DNA of 64,000 nt, taken from assembly GCF_042242105.1 (NCBI RefSeq), contig NC_092014.1:8431374-8495373 (forward strand), given 5' to 3'. The stretch's first letter is position 1, and each line of letters begins with the position of its first letter. The position numbers and the translations under genes were made by a program. This DNA is from Pempheris klunzingeri (taxonomy: Eukaryota > Chordata > Actinopteri > Acropomatiformes > Pempheridae). Below the pieces are notes generated by a model, which saw only the letters and a list, made by a program, of their open reading frames with translations, made no database searches and was not told where the DNA came from. Shown one piece after another: positions 24,114 through 35,849 of the stretch.

Positions 24114-25550
24114 GACTTAAGTCCATTAAGTGTCTGTTTTGTTTTTCTTCCTCAAACACATGAAACATGAACTGGATGGATGTACCCACTGCTCACTGAC
24201 TCACACTACACATAACAAAAAATACACAGCCAGGAGAAAACTCACTTTGCTTTTATGCTCTTTGAAACTTCATATATACTCTGAACTGAATTTGATGATA
24301 CGCTGAACGAGTGAAGCAAATGTTCAGACTCTTCCCCCAAAGCAATTTAACCCACCTTGCCAAATCCCAAAGAACACATGGGAACATGGAGATTTATGTA
24401 ACACATGCAGAGCTGAATACATGCACACACAGCAGCTGAAAAGGTCCAGGTCTGTTTAGGGGGGGATTGACAGCTTTGCAGGGAGCGGTGGGGGATTTGG
24501 CGGTGGTTACGGTGGCGTGACACTGTTGCATCCTATCAGAAGACGAACGCACTAACTTAGTTTAGGAAAACATCTGTTCCAGACGACATACATACACACA
24601 AACACACACTCAGGCTCTCAACACGTTCACTTTGCATTCCCAGTGTTTTTGTAACAGGGAAGCTTTTTCTCTTCCTCACCAGATTGATGGCTATAAAAAC
24701 AAAACTTCCTGAATGTACTGGGGGCGTGCATGCATTTGTACACAGCAGCTGCAGGTTATACATACACTGCTCTTCCGCTCTGTGTCCAAGCCAGCCAGTT
24801 CATATGTGATATGTAAGTCTCTTTAAAGGCAGCGTCTGTTGTTCTGTTCAGACTTTCAAAATGCACTGTAGAGCACAATCAGGCCTGGTTTTGAACTCAA
24901 GACCTCCAGTGTAGTCATACTGGGCTCTGCCATTTTACAATATTTATTCAGTCTGTATTTAGAGTTAAAGTTTAGCATATAATTTTTGTCTATATTTGTG
25001 ATTTTTGTGACTTGGCTGTTATGCAGTTCACCACAAGGATTGCAATATTTGCTTTCTGTTTTCTTTAAATGAATGGTCTTCTATTTGCTTTTATCGCCCT
25101 CAGTCTCATATCTGGGCAATATACAGCCAGCCGCAGCTGGCAAGCTAGCTTTCCCTAAAGACTGGAGGATGAAACTGGCTAGCCTGGTTCTGTCCTAAAG
25201 TTAAAGTTAAGTTTATTCAGTATTTATACAACAGTGTTTATCAATCACAGTTAAAGTCATGGATCAATAGAGACAACCAGAAAGTTGAACAAATGCCTTT
25301 AGAAGAGAGCATTTTTGTGATATCTACTCTGACCTTAATCAGATCGTCATCATGGCCATTACCTTCCTTGAATGATAAAATCATGTAGGTATCCAACAAA
25401 GTCATGTGACTGATCTTAGGAGGCTTGTCTTGCTGTGTAAGAGACCATCCATGTGACCACTGGCTGGCTTTTAATCCATGCATTACCTTATGCCAAAAAA
25501 TGATGGCAGATAACATCCCATTTTAGACCTGAGGCAGTTACATGCCTTCA
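24114..25550. other. Intergenic, repeats only
   Basis: Contains the second copy of the 169-bp duplication (24395-24563) and a piece of the GCTAAGCTAAC family (about 25100-25220). No exon with supporting homology or splice structure was seen. Confidence 0.5.
24395..24563. repeat. 169-bp dispersed duplication, copy B (downstream of prom1)
   Basis: Partner of 18992-19160, same orientation, about 97.6% identical by direct counting. The flanks are unrelated and no target-site duplication was recognised. Confidence 0.85.
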
Positions 25551-25554
25551 TAAC

Positions 25555-27100
25555 GATAGTGCCTTTCAAGATGCTTAAGACAGGTCAGATCTTGGAATCC
25601 ATAGAAAAGAGGGAGTTGCTCATTTCGATAGATGTACGAGATACAAACTTCCATGTGCCCCTACGTCTAGATCACAGACCTTTTCCTCTGTTTGGCTTCT
25701 CTTCCAAGGAAAAGCCTTTCATTTCAAAGTCTTCCCAACCATTCCATATTTGAGCAACTGGTTAATTTGTGTTGCAGTCATTGAGGACACAAGGAACGTG
25801 ATCTCACATATAGAGTTCTTGTGTTTTAAATAGAATGTCAAGAAAAGTAACCTTGAGCCACGACCGCAGGTAATTTTTGTAGGACTTTGCCTGAATTCTC
25901 TCACAATGTCAGCATCCCTCACCCCTCAGAGGGAGTTCGCCTTGGTAGGCAGTTGGAGATTATCTAATCCGACATGAATTCAGCAGCAGTGGCTGTTGTT
26001 CCTTCTGGTGTTCTCCTTCTCTTCTAACCCTAACCCTAACCCTCAGGTGGCTGAATGCCTTCAATTTCCACCCAAGATGGGACAGAGACGTGAAACTTCA
26101 GATGATACACACATGTCTTCAAGCTTCATACCCACGGAGAGGCAGGGCCAAGGAGTCCCTCTCAGGAACATTACATCGAGATGGATAGTGTTAACCACAG
26201 ATGCCTCCCTGACAGGTTCGTGTACAGTCTGGGAGGCCAGGGTGGCGCGTGGCATATGGGAACCCGTTTGGTGTTCGACTTAGAATTGAAAATCAGGTCA
26301 GGCACATCTTGATATGAACAGACATCTCCTCTAATGTGTATCACGTAAATCACCAGGGAGGCACCAGGTCTGTGTGCTGCCTGCAGATGGCACTGAAACT
26401 CCCGCTGTGGGCCTTTCAGCATTTGGCTCAGGGTGATTTATATTCTGGGGATTGTAACCCAGGCAGCAGACCTTCTGTCCAGGACTGGTCCTCTAGAAGT
26501 CCTCTTATGGACTCGGTTTGGCATGGCTCATACTCATTGTAGGATGTGGGAGGTCCTGTGGGTTTGGATGGGCTGTCTCAAGAGTGGCAGGAAGGATTGG
26601 TAGACTGTTAGTAGTCTCCTGGTGGCCAGAGAGGCGTTGGTTCCCAATGCTCCTTCACTTGGTTCACGTTCAACCTTGAACCTGGTCAGTCAGAGTTGAC
26701 ATCCTCTCCCAGGCAGAGTTAGATATGGCACCACAAACCAGCCGTCCTAGCCGTTCTGGAGTGTCCTGTGTTTAAACAGTGTTTAACCCATTGGACTGTT
26801 AGCGTCATCTCTCAGGCCTCATATAGACAGAACCTTACAGTCCCAGGTAACCTGATAACTCTCTGCAAAGAAGTGTGACCACTTCCTGGGTAGCTTTAAA
26901 AGGGGTTCAGAAATCTATTCAGCAGCAACATGGAATGCTCCCTGTACATTTCACAAGTTTTACAGAGTCAATGTGGCTCCCGTGCACTGTTGGGTTCTGC
27001 TATTCTGGTCTCAGCTGCTGGGTGAGGTTGGGAAGTCCTCTGTTCCTTGTGATGTTCATGGTCGAAACAAGTCGAAAGTTATGGTTATGAATCTATGAGA
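25555..27100 (+). mobile_element. Decayed DIRS-like retrotransposon
   Basis: Translated pieces follow the order of a DIRS-type element. A reverse-transcriptase part (about 25559-25930) shows LLISIDVRDTNFHVP, like the ...TIDLKDAYFH... motif, and a later NSLTMSASLTPQRE. An RNase H part (about 26100-26545) shows TTDASLTG and the very characteristic YHVNHQGGTRS. A segment like the C-terminal end of the tyrosine recombinase follows (about 26870-26990; AATWNAP..FHKFYRVNV). The frame changes and stops occur throughout, so it is a fossil. No gag region or terminal repeats were identified. Confidence 0.75.
26025..26043. repeat. Short telomere-like (TAACCC)3 tract
   Basis: Three tandem units 'ctaaccctaaccctaaccct' sit inside the DIRS-like remnant. 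This is a short interstitial telomere-type repeat, too short to be a former telomere. Confidence 0.85.
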
Positions 27101-27179
27101 CCAAACAATGAACGTCACCATCTTTTGTCATCTTAAAGTCAGTCACATAACCTTGTTGATATATGACCTCAAGGATTTA

Positions 27180-27400
27180 GTCTTGCCTCATGTCTATGTT
27201 GTCTCATGACTTCCTGTTTTACTTTGTAGTTTATGTTTCTCTCTCCTTTGTTAGCTTTACTTCCTCCCTTTGTGTGTTTTCCCACCTGTGTGATTGTCTG
27301 CCCCATCCCAATTGTTTCCACCTGTGTTCACTTACCTTGTGTGCATATATGCCCCACGCCTCCCTTTGTCCTGTGCCAGTTTGTCTTGTCCATTTATAAG
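27180..27400. repeat. Possible dispersed repeat (T/C-rich)
   Basis: Strand-biased text with 'ttgtttccacctgtgttcac' and 'gtgtgcatatatgccccacg' resembles a repeat segment common in fish genomes. It immediately follows the DIRS remnant. Similar composition is seen at about 41340-41530. Confidence 0.3.
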
Positions 27401-28182
27401 AGAAAGTTTATTTATTGTCTCAACAGTTACAGTCTTACTTTTAAGTTGCTAGACTCATCTTATTCCATACTGACAGTTTTATATCTGCTGCCTCCAATTC
27501 TTCATTGAAATAGAAATATTCTAGGGCATCCATTTATACAGTTTCTTTAACTTAATTTGACATACTTTGATACCTTTGGCAGCTTTGTGAAGAACTGACA
27601 ATGAATCACTGTGTGTCCAAACAAAGTTTGGCCACACACACCGCAAGTTTGCAAAGATGATGTAATTATGTATCTGTGTATGTAGCTCTATTGTGCAGCA
27701 ATAAATCACAGCACCTTAAGATGGACACGATGGGGTTTTTATCATTAGAGGGTCACAGATCAACTTTAAATCCTCAGCAAATAACTTCAGGCTGCAGTTT
27801 GGCTCTGGACCCTTAGCACTCCCCTCCCCCCCTCCCCTCATCAATAGTCAAAGAACCTCTTATGTGAGATTATATAATGCCTCCCAACCCTTTTTATTTG
27901 GCTTCACGTGTGTACCGTCCTTCAGCCCCCTTACTCTCCTTCCCCCCAAGGCTCCCACAGACCCATTGACCGCTTCCCCTCACCCCTCTTCCACCTCCCT
28001 CAGTTTATGTTCTCCCCCTCCTCCCATCCATCTTGGCCATCACTTTTTTAGTTTTGAACATGCCACACAAGCCTCATGTGGTCACTGCGTGTGTGTGTGT
28101 ATTTTGGGAGGGGGGTCTGATGAAGGAGGAGTTTTAGCCCTTCAGCTCACCTGAATAATACCTTCTTTGTGAGCTTCAGCCT
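27401..28182. other. fgfbp2 upstream region
   Basis: No repeat or exon was recognised. The last 350 bp are pyrimidine-rich (runs of CCCCTCC and CTTCCCC on the + strand) and lead into the TATA motif at 28183. Confidence 0.4.
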
Positions 28183-28188
28183 TATAAA
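28183..28188 (+). promoter_or_regulatory. TATA box of the FGFBP2-like gene
   Basis: TATAAA in the context 'gccttataaagtcac', 118 nt upstream of the ATG. That places a start of transcription near 28213 and gives a 5'UTR of about 90 nt without an intron. Fit is by spacing and consensus only. Confidence 0.55.
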
Positions 28189-28300
28189 GTCACACTCAGA
28201 TGCTTTCTGCCCCTGCACAACCTTAACCTTCTGTGCGGACACATATACACACACCATCCAATACCTTCATCCATCCATCAGGAACACACCTAACGCCGCC

Positions 28301-28391
28301 ATGAGCGCCAGGATGAGAGTGTTGCTGCTGTTTGTGGCAGCAACTGTTTGCGTGTCAAACGCTCAGACCAACAACAGCAGCAACGACAACA

Positions 28392-28457
<66 letters not shown>

Positions 28458-29074
28458 GCAGCATCTGGGATGAGCCCATCCGATTCAGCACCAAGACCAA
28501 AGACTCCTGCACCATGGTGGTGTCTGGAGTCGGGGACTATACTCGCCTGCGTGTCTCCTGCAAAGGTCCAAGCCAGGGTCAGACCCCAGCACGCTCCTAC
28601 TACTGCGACTTCCAGGGCAAACCCAACCTGTGCCGCGCCTACAACCTCAACCCTCGCCACTACTTCACCCAGATGATGTGGGACATGAGGAAGCTGAGCC
28701 ATGCCTGCCAGGGACCTAAAATCTACCGCCCACAGATGTGTAAGAAATACCCTGACGAGGCTCAGATGACCTTCCTGGCCTCCTGGCCCAAGACCACCAC
28801 CCCCAAGCCCTCCAAGCCCGTCCAGGAGCCACGTAAACCAGTGGTGCCAGCCCAGACCAAGCCCGTCACCACTCCTAAACCTGTCAAGCCTCAGCCCGTC
28901 AAGCCCCAGCCAGGCAAGGGCCCCCAGACAAAGAAAACTACTCCTAAGCCTGGGAAGACCACTACTCGTCCCACGGAGCAGCCTGAGTCCAAAGCATCCC
29001 GCATCGCCTCTGAGTACTGCTGGAGGAGCTTCCACGGCGTCTGCACCTACTTCATCAGCTGGTTCCAACACTGA
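28301..29074 (+). CDS. fgfbp2: Fibroblast growth factor-binding protein 2-like (secreted)
   Basis: Secreted FGFBP-family protein of 257 aa, single coding exon. The ATG at 28301 was chosen over the in-frame upstream extension because it has a near-ideal context (gccgccATGa) and starts a signal peptide (residues 1-21, cut after VSNA). Then come N24NSSNDNK, a 21-residue polyglutamine tract (Q32-Q52), the FGFBP cysteine domain (from about C70, with SYYCDFQGKPNLCRAY and SHACQGPKIYRPQMC), a Lys/Pro/Thr-rich linker (about 165-236) and the C-terminal EYCWRSFHGVCTYFISWFQH. This C-terminus and the HACQG motif fit human FGFBP2 (KSP37), not FGFBP1. Position between prom1 and fgfbp1 also matches human. 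The FGF-binding role is family knowledge. Confidence 0.9.
28394..28456 (+). repeat. fgfbp2: Coding CAG repeat (21 glutamine codons)
   Basis: Sixty-three bases of CAG with two CAA codons (one near the 5' third, one last) encode Q32-Q52. It lies between the signal peptide and the folded domain. Confidence 0.95.
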
Positions 29075-29740
29075 GACGATACTCCAGATACAGGTGAGTG
29101 ACAGAAAGATGAAGAACAGGAAAAGGAAAGTTAAAGAAGTAGGCGGGAAAAGTTAGGATTAAAAAAAAGTGAATGATAGATATTAGTGGTTGTTTTGGTG
29201 TGGTTTGATTAAACTGAGGAGCAGTATAAACCCTGAAATCATCAGAGGTGGTAGAAGTGATCACTTAGTCATCTACTCAACACAGATATTATAGACACAC
29301 CGGCCAGATACAAGATGAACAAACTTAATCTTGAATTAATTACAAAATCCTTCATTTTTTCTTGTTGTTTCAGGTTGGAAACGCCAGCAATGGACCCGGT
29401 CAGAACTTTTCTCATCTATCTTTGACCTCTCCAGGCTCTGCGTGGGAGCCTCTGGAGTCATTTTGTCAGCTTGTGAGGTCCGACTCCCCACACTGCAGCA
29501 TCTTTCGGGCTGAGCCAAAAACATTCAACCTCCACCTGTGTACCGTTAACAGATGACTGCTGGTGCTGTCATGTAGTGTGCATGTCATTTTTAAATCTGT
29601 AAAACACCAAGCAAGGCAAAGGGAAAACAGACATGTGATTTTGTTTGTATACGATGTAAAATTCCCTCCTCGTGTCACATAAATGTTTCAATAAGATCTG
29701 AAAAAAAATGTGAAGGAGAATAAAGTCAGAGTGGCGACCT
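29075..29740 (+). other. fgfbp2: fgfbp2 3'UTR with an intron and poly(A) signal
   Basis: A donor (cag|GTGAGT) lies at 29094, 19 nt after the stop, and an acceptor (ttgtttcag) ends at 29373. AATAAA is at 29719-29724. With the splice so close behind the stop the transcript should escape nonsense-mediated decay. Confidence 0.6.
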
Positions 29741-31578
29741 CTCCTCATCTTCTGTGTTGCTCTCTTTTTTCTGCTGAGCTGAAACCGCCAGCAAATTTTC
29801 ACTCTCATTTATTCAAAGGAGTCCTTGTTTCTGCTCCTCGCCGGCTATAACAACATGTCTGCAGCCTGGCTGAGGAAGTAGTTAAGGGACAGACACAGTC
29901 AAAGGGAACCCAGACTACACTTTAAGATAATGCAGCTCAGTCACAGAAGGCGTCTGAGCAAAGCTAAACACTTTCTTTGTATGAGCTGATGAATTGAGTC
30001 CTAAGAGCTACCTGAACAGAGTACGTCTGTGTGGGTGGAAATGAATGTCAGTGAATGAATGGAATGAACAAACAAACACATAGTGGAGCAGACAGCAAAT
30101 CACTCTCTGACTGTGGCCAAACATTGTTCAAATTGATTATTTTACATTTTAAATTCTAGTTTAAATCTTAAAATTTTCAGATACCAAATATGCAGGCTAA
30201 ATTATTCGGTAAATGTGCATAATTCTATACACATATATATATATATATATATATGATTTAAAAAATGCAGTTTTAATTTGGAATATTTCACTCAGTCTAA
30301 ACACCATAACCATTCAGTGAAGGTATGGAACAAGCTGAGCAAGAATAAGGTGATTTTTACAACCTTGTAGCTACATAAGTGGGAACAAAAGCAGCAGAAA
30401 ACTGTGTTTTACATCAAAATACATTATTCAATGTTTATAGATAAAGCAGTCACACATTTCTGTGACAAGTCATAGACGCTGAATGTTACATCTCCAGCAC
30501 CGTAAGCTCATAATGCTTGAAATGCTCACTCTACAACGCAAATAAAAACCAACATTTCTGAAAAAATAGATTCTTTTTATTGATCGTTTATTTCTTTGTG
30601 TATTTAACAGGGACGATGCACAGCTGCGTAGCTGTACCGGAGTGAGCTGTAACCTAATCTACATCTGTGGTCCCTGAGCAGGAAGCAGAGGATAACATGT
30701 CTGTTTAAAAAATCATCACTGTAGTATAAAAACACAACTATAAGCCAGACCACATTCCCTATATAACAGTAACATGTGCAACAACAAGAACTTACAACAT
30801 AAAAACACAGCAACAAAAAGATTTTACAACATTCAGTCACATCAAGGGTTTTATATGTGATTTCATGTTGAATTTGAAACCAGTAAAGCTGCAGCACTCT
30901 CTTATATAACTCAGTACTGAGCTCCAAAAGTCTGTTGTACCGACAGAGAAGGCTGAGAGGGCCAGACTCAGTGAACCTGTGTCGTATCACACAGTCACCC
31001 TATTGGTCGACCCAGTTGTCCTCCCACTGTCTGAGTGCAGTGATATGAACTCTTTTAATGGGTCATTGTGCCTTCATTTAACAGAAGACAAAACTAAATA
31101 CATTTAAAAGTGGATGAAACAAAGCTTTCTAAATGTGCACACATTTGATCATTTGTTGTGTCTGAGAATGGATTTTATATTTATATTTCATTTTTATTCT
31201 TATTTATTGTATATATGCAATACATAACAACCATTGTTATTTTAGTTCATTGTTTTCCAACATTTCTCTTGTGTTTCTCTGTACCAGAGCAAATGTAGCG
31301 CCCGAATGTCCCCCAGGTATAAATAAAGTATTTCTGATTGTGATTGTGATTATGTAAAATAATGAAAGTCAGGGCAGCAATAAAACAAAATGTATAGTAT
31401 ACTGCAAGTTAACCACAACATGATGTGTGTCTTTTATATCATGTGTGGAATATATACAGACATTTACACTATGTTGGTCCAATAACACTCTCCTTCATTA
31501 GTGTCTGGCCACCACAAGATGGTGCTGTGCCCAGGAAAAGGTCTTAACGTGAAAGGCTTCACCCAAGGTTATACCCTG

Positions 31579-31579
<1 letters not shown>

Positions 31580-31637
<58 letters not shown>

Positions 31638-31652
31638 GCATACACACACACA
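31580..31652. repeat. (CA)n microsatellite
   Basis: About 57 bp of pure CA followed by a short CG/T-interrupted extension. Confidence 0.95.
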
Positions 31653-33136
31653 GCATCCCTGCTGTTTACTTACAGTAAATCCATTTCTGACACAGTGACT
31701 TAGTGATGAGCAACTTTCACTTGTGAGATTATTGGACTCGTGCCCCTGTGAGCCTTATATGGCTCCTCCCTCGTTGTTTTGATGTCTTTGTTCCTACTTG
31801 CAGCAGCTGTTTTAACTGGAATGAAACGTAATGACAGGGTGGGGTGGATTTAATAACTTACTCTCAAGTGGAATCAGCGATGTGCCAAAAGTGATATGTA
31901 GGTCAACATCATGGCATCAAAAATGGCAAATTTACAATGTAAAAAAATGTTTATTCAAAGTTATTAATATATATTTTAGACTACAGCTTCTTCTATTTAA
32001 TGTTCAGCAGCTAAGAACAATCTAAAGACTTGGGTTTACATATTGTAGCTTAGTGAGTGTGGTGGGGCCTGGTGAAGTGGGTATAATCTTACTTTGTGGC
32101 TCCATTCTTTAGTTTTTTACAGCAACCCGTCCAGCAAAAGTTAAACGCCCTGTGTTATAAACAGTGACATGTGAGACTACTGCACATTGTCACGTAACTT
32201 CTGCTGCTTGACTCCAGGGAATAAGGATCATGATGAGATTCACATTAGCCACAGAGGAGGTGCAGATCTTCCAATCAGTGCTGTTTTACTGGTGTATTTA
32301 CAAGCGTAACTAATGGACACAAACTTTTCAGCGTATGGAGAATCTTTAGAAACCCACATTTATAGGCTGAGAGAACATAAGCACAGCGGGGGCTGCTAAG
32401 AGGAATTACCTGTCAGCTCTGCGCCGGTTTAATGTTGAGACCATATGCAAGACAACTGGTGTGACAGCAAAAGTTCGTGATGAACGAGCTCGGATGTGGT
32501 GACAAACATCAGTGGATCGGAAAATGCTCCAAAACTCCTCTCGATCTGAGTGTTTGTGGACAGAAAAACGCCTCTGAAAGTGGGGCCCCTGTTTTCATAT
32601 TTTTAGGATTCTCTGACTGTGTCTCTTACGTAATGATAATTTTCTATTCAAGAGTTGTTGTTAGTAATTATCAAATACAAACATATTTGAGATTAGTTGT
32701 TTTACCAGACAGCACAGTAATGAGGCACTGCTGGGGAAGAACTGTGAGGAAAACACTGTGTCCTGGTCTGGTCCAAATTTTGTAACAATGGTTAAGGTTA
32801 CGTTCAATTTAAGAGGAGCCATGGTATGTAGAACTGGAGCTAGTGGGAGGTTTTAACAAGAAACAACGCTTCATAACTGCCTGACGAGGAGAGGTGGAGC
32901 TCGCAACATGCCTGACGCTTTATGTTTTCTTTTGGACAAAAAACGTGAGCAGCAAAAACACACTTTTTAAACTACGTACAAGATCTTGACAGAAAACACA
33001 ACTACCAGACATGGAGCTTGAGATAAAATGTGAGCAATCTGCCGGTGGCTCAATTAAGTGACATGTGTCATGTACATGCACTCAGCAAACTGACCACGTG
33101 CATCATTACGAACAGTGAGCCACAACCATGTTGATT

Positions 33137-33640
33137 AAAGGGGACATATCATGCAAAATACACTTTTTACTGTCTTTTCAACATAAATGTGTGTCCCCCG
33201 TGTGTCTACAAGCCCTCAAACGGTGAGAAAGAACCATCCTCTCTCTGTTTCTCCTGCTCCATCTTTCGGTAAAAATGTGTGAAAACGCTCTGTGAAGTTT
33301 TGGCCCAGATTGTGATGTCACACACTGGGATCTGTTTATCATGTGACCTCGTTCAGCCTTAGCATGCCGCTGGGCTAATGTGTTTCCCCTTTGGATTGTG
33401 TTGTTGGATGGTGCCTGCTCAGGGAGCTGACCAATCAGAGCAGGTTGGGCTTTTTGGGGGGAGGGTGGAGGGCTTAAAGAGACAGGAGCTAAAACAGAGC
33501 AATAAGAAACAGGCTGAAAAGAGCAGTACGCAGTATGCACAGTAAGAGAAAAATAATGTTTTACGGCATGTAAACATATTCTAGTAGGACCCCTAAATAC
33601 AAGAATGAACCTCAAAATGAGTAGAATATGTCTCCACTAA
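33137..33640 (+). mobile_element. Dispersed fish element, copy 1
   Basis: Starts 'aaaggggacatatcatgcaa'. Internal 'actgtcttttcaacataaat' and 'tgtctacaagccctcaaac' reappear in reverse complement near the end of 43541-44040. The inner 'tgatgtcacacactggg' and 'gaccaatcagagcagg' fit a widespread non-autonomous teleost element. Boundaries approximate. Confidence 0.6.
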
Positions 33641-34102
33641 ATCACGGCTTGCAGCACATCAGAGGGGATTTAGAAATGGCGAAACCAACTGAAAAATAAG
33701 TGGGCCTACGCCATGTACCTGCGTATACCCTGCACTATACCACTGGAGCTGATCTCCTAAAGGCTCCTCCTAAAAACTTGCTATAATTTTCATTCAGTTT
33801 CCAACAAATAATGTGTTATTTGCAGCAGCTGACATTTAAGTAGCCCTAATTATTTTTCCTAACATCCAACACTAACCCAAACATGAAATGTTTGTGGTGG
33901 TTTTCAGTCATTTTGTCAGCCACAATCCTTAGTTTGGCCCATAATATACCCAAACAATATCTGATTTGTATTTTATGTGTATTGTAGCATATTTGGTTTG
34001 ATTTGTTTAGGCATTTTAAATCTTCCATAAAAAGTTCATGTTTAATGAACCCTGTTCACAGTTTCTCTTACATTTAACAGATTGTATTTTTTTTCATCAC
34101 AG

Positions 34103-34564
34103 GTCTTCTTGTCTTCTGCTTCGGCAACACAAGTCAAGCCACATGTTGGGAATGATATGATAGACCAAAGAGAGGATCTCCTCATGGTTGAACGCAGTGG
34201 CAGATTGGTGGAAAGTCATAGTCGAGCCTCCAAAGACTGTGAGTGTGTGTGTGTTTGTGTGAGATGGAGTCTTTAGAGGAAACCCAGTCTGTGCAGACGC
34301 TTTGATCCAGATCACATTTTCTCTGATCCTCAGTTAAACTCTCTGTTGAAGGGGGGGGTTCAGTTTGGGCACGTCAGGTCAGGACAGAACTAAAGAAATA
34401 CCTGAAAGAAATACTGCCAAGAATCTTCTAAATGGCTGTGTGTGTGTGTGTGTGTGTGTGTGTGGTGTTGGGCGGGAATAGTGGGCGTGCCGCAGCATCT
34501 ATGAAAGCCATGTGCAAGACCACAGAGAGCCACAAGAAGCAGCTTTACGCACTTGTCATTTTCG
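34103..34564 (+). other. fgfbp1: Candidate 5'UTR exons of fgfbp1
   Basis: Two segments have splice-like borders: 34103-34239 (acceptor tttttcatcacag, donor GTGAGT) and one ending at 34564 (donor GTAAGT; possible acceptor ccgcag ending 34493). The fgfbp1 ATG exon clearly begins after an acceptor at 34790, so at least one upstream exon must exist. An ATG at 34501 opens a frame that does not join the FGFBP1 frame. No protein homology seen. Confidence 0.35.
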
Positions 34565-34817
34565 GTAAGTTGGACTCAGTTTATGTGACTTTCTTGTTTG
34601 TGCTGTGTGTTGTACTGTAACATGGCCTTTAACAGCAGCCTTTATATATAGCTACCACAATATAAACACTTGTATATCTTTCTGGATGCCATTTTTAGAG
34701 AAAAATAAGTAAGAATGTTTTCTATGAGGAGCTGTGACTCTTATTTTTGATTATATTGTTTTTTTTTTTAACAATCCCTTGTTCTTTCAGATAAAACTTT
34801 GTCTGCTAAAAGAGGAA

Positions 34818-35477
34818 ATGTTTCTACTGAGGACTTTCGCTCCCTGGCTGCTGCTGGCCTTCCTCGGGCAGCAGGTCTCTCTTTCCTCCGGTGCGCGCAA
34901 TAGGAGCCGAGGAGCGGACAAGACGGTGACCCAAGCCCCCAGCAGAGTGCAGAGAGGCGGGAACAAGCCTGCAGCGACCGGCCGGGGAAAGTTCTCCATC
35001 AGTGAGCAGATACATTGCACGTGGGGGGCGAGAGACGTCGGGGACACGGTCCGGCTGTCTGTCAAATGCGTCCAAGGCGGAGTCACCGACATCAGGTGTG
35101 ACTACAACGCCAAACCCCAGAGCTGCCCCGGCTACCTGTCCGACAACAAGGGCTTCTGGAAACAGGTGGGCCGCGCGTTCAAAAAGCTCAAAGACAAAGT
35201 GTGCTCGGACGACCGCGCGCTGGTGAGGACTGGCATGTGTAAGCGTGCGCCCCGGGACGCGCACTTCAAGTTGGATATGCCCAGCTCCGTGTCCTCAGGT
35301 CAGTCCGGGGAACCGCAGACTCCCCGGCCGCTGCCGCCTCTCCCCCCCTCCACCGCTGCGGCTCCGTCAGCCTGCACAGGACGCGCAAACCACCGGAGAA
35401 AGTCTGAGGAGCACTGCGGCAGCTGGGCCAGCGTGTGCGCCTTCTTCTTCTCCATGCTGCAAAGTGACGACTGTTAG
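34818..35477 (+). CDS. fgfbp1: Fibroblast growth factor-binding protein 1-like (secreted)
   Basis: Secreted heparin/FGF-binding carrier, 219 aa, in one coding exon. The exon starts after a strong acceptor (gttctttcag, ending 34790), so the ATG at 34818 (aggaaATGt) is used and the upstream open frame is intronic. A signal peptide covers residues 1-24 (MFLLRTFAPWLLLAFLGQQ...). A basic linker then leads to GKFSISEQIHCTW, KCVQGG, CDYNAKPQSCPGY, WKQVGRAFKKLKDKVC and MCKRAPRDAHFKLD. The latter blocks match human FGFBP1 (GKF..., YWKQVARNLRSQKDIC, VCRKDFPESSLKL). A Pro-rich stretch follows (about 158-180), then a Cys-rich C-terminus EEHCGSWASVCAFFFS...DDC, like human ...EFCGETWSSLCTFFLS. The region is markedly GC-rich compared with its surroundings. 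Confidence 0.9.
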   Translation: MFLLRTFAPWLLLAFLGQQVSLSSGARNRSRGADKTVTQAPSRVQRGGNKPAATGRGKFSISEQIHCTWGARDVGDTVRLSVKCVQGGVTDIRCDYNAKPQSCPGYLSDNKGFWKQVGRAFKKLKDKVCSDDRALVRTGMCKRAPRDAHFKLDMPSSVSSGQSGEPQTPRPLPPLPPSTAAAPSACTGRANHRRKSEEHCGSWASVCAFFFSMLQSDDC

Positions 35478-35849
35478 CCTCAAGAGGATGTGGACACGGT
35501 CAGACTGAACGCAGGATTTTATCTTAGGGCTCGTTGTGTTTGTTAAACAGTGGTGACCCGGCAGCATCTGTCAAAATGTACAATCAGTGATGACATGTGA
35601 CATTTTCTTTACATTAATCACGCAGATGTGCAGATGTGGATGTGATCAGGTAAAATACCACTTCACTCCATTTATGTGGCTGCTGGAGTGATTTTTCAGA
35701 TTTAGATGTTCATCCAAAACATGTGATGAGATTATAAAATATGATTTATTGTTACAGATGAAACATCCAACAGTACATAAAGTAGACAAAAGTAGCTCCA
35801 CCTTGTTCAACAACACCATTAAAATGCTGCTCACGCATTAGTATATTTG

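Larger units (their letters stand above)
29741..34090. other. Intergenic between fgfbp2 and fgfbp1
   Basis: Contains a LINE-type tail at about 31305-31350 ('cccaggtataaataaagtat' then tgattgtgattgtg) following a repeat-like block from about 30580. It also holds CA repeats at 31580-31652 and an AT repeat near 30232-30254, plus a dispersed element at 33137-33640. No exon supported. Confidence 0.5.

Noticed and set aside
26025..26043. Possible ancient telomere or chromosome fusion point
   Set aside because: Only three units, not head-to-head, and embedded in a retroelement remnant.
28355..29071. 238-codon antisense ORF with poly-leucine
   Set aside because: It is the complement of the fgfbp2 coding exon, with the polyLeu mirroring the CAG repeat. 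The sense strand has the signal peptide, cysteine pattern and homology.
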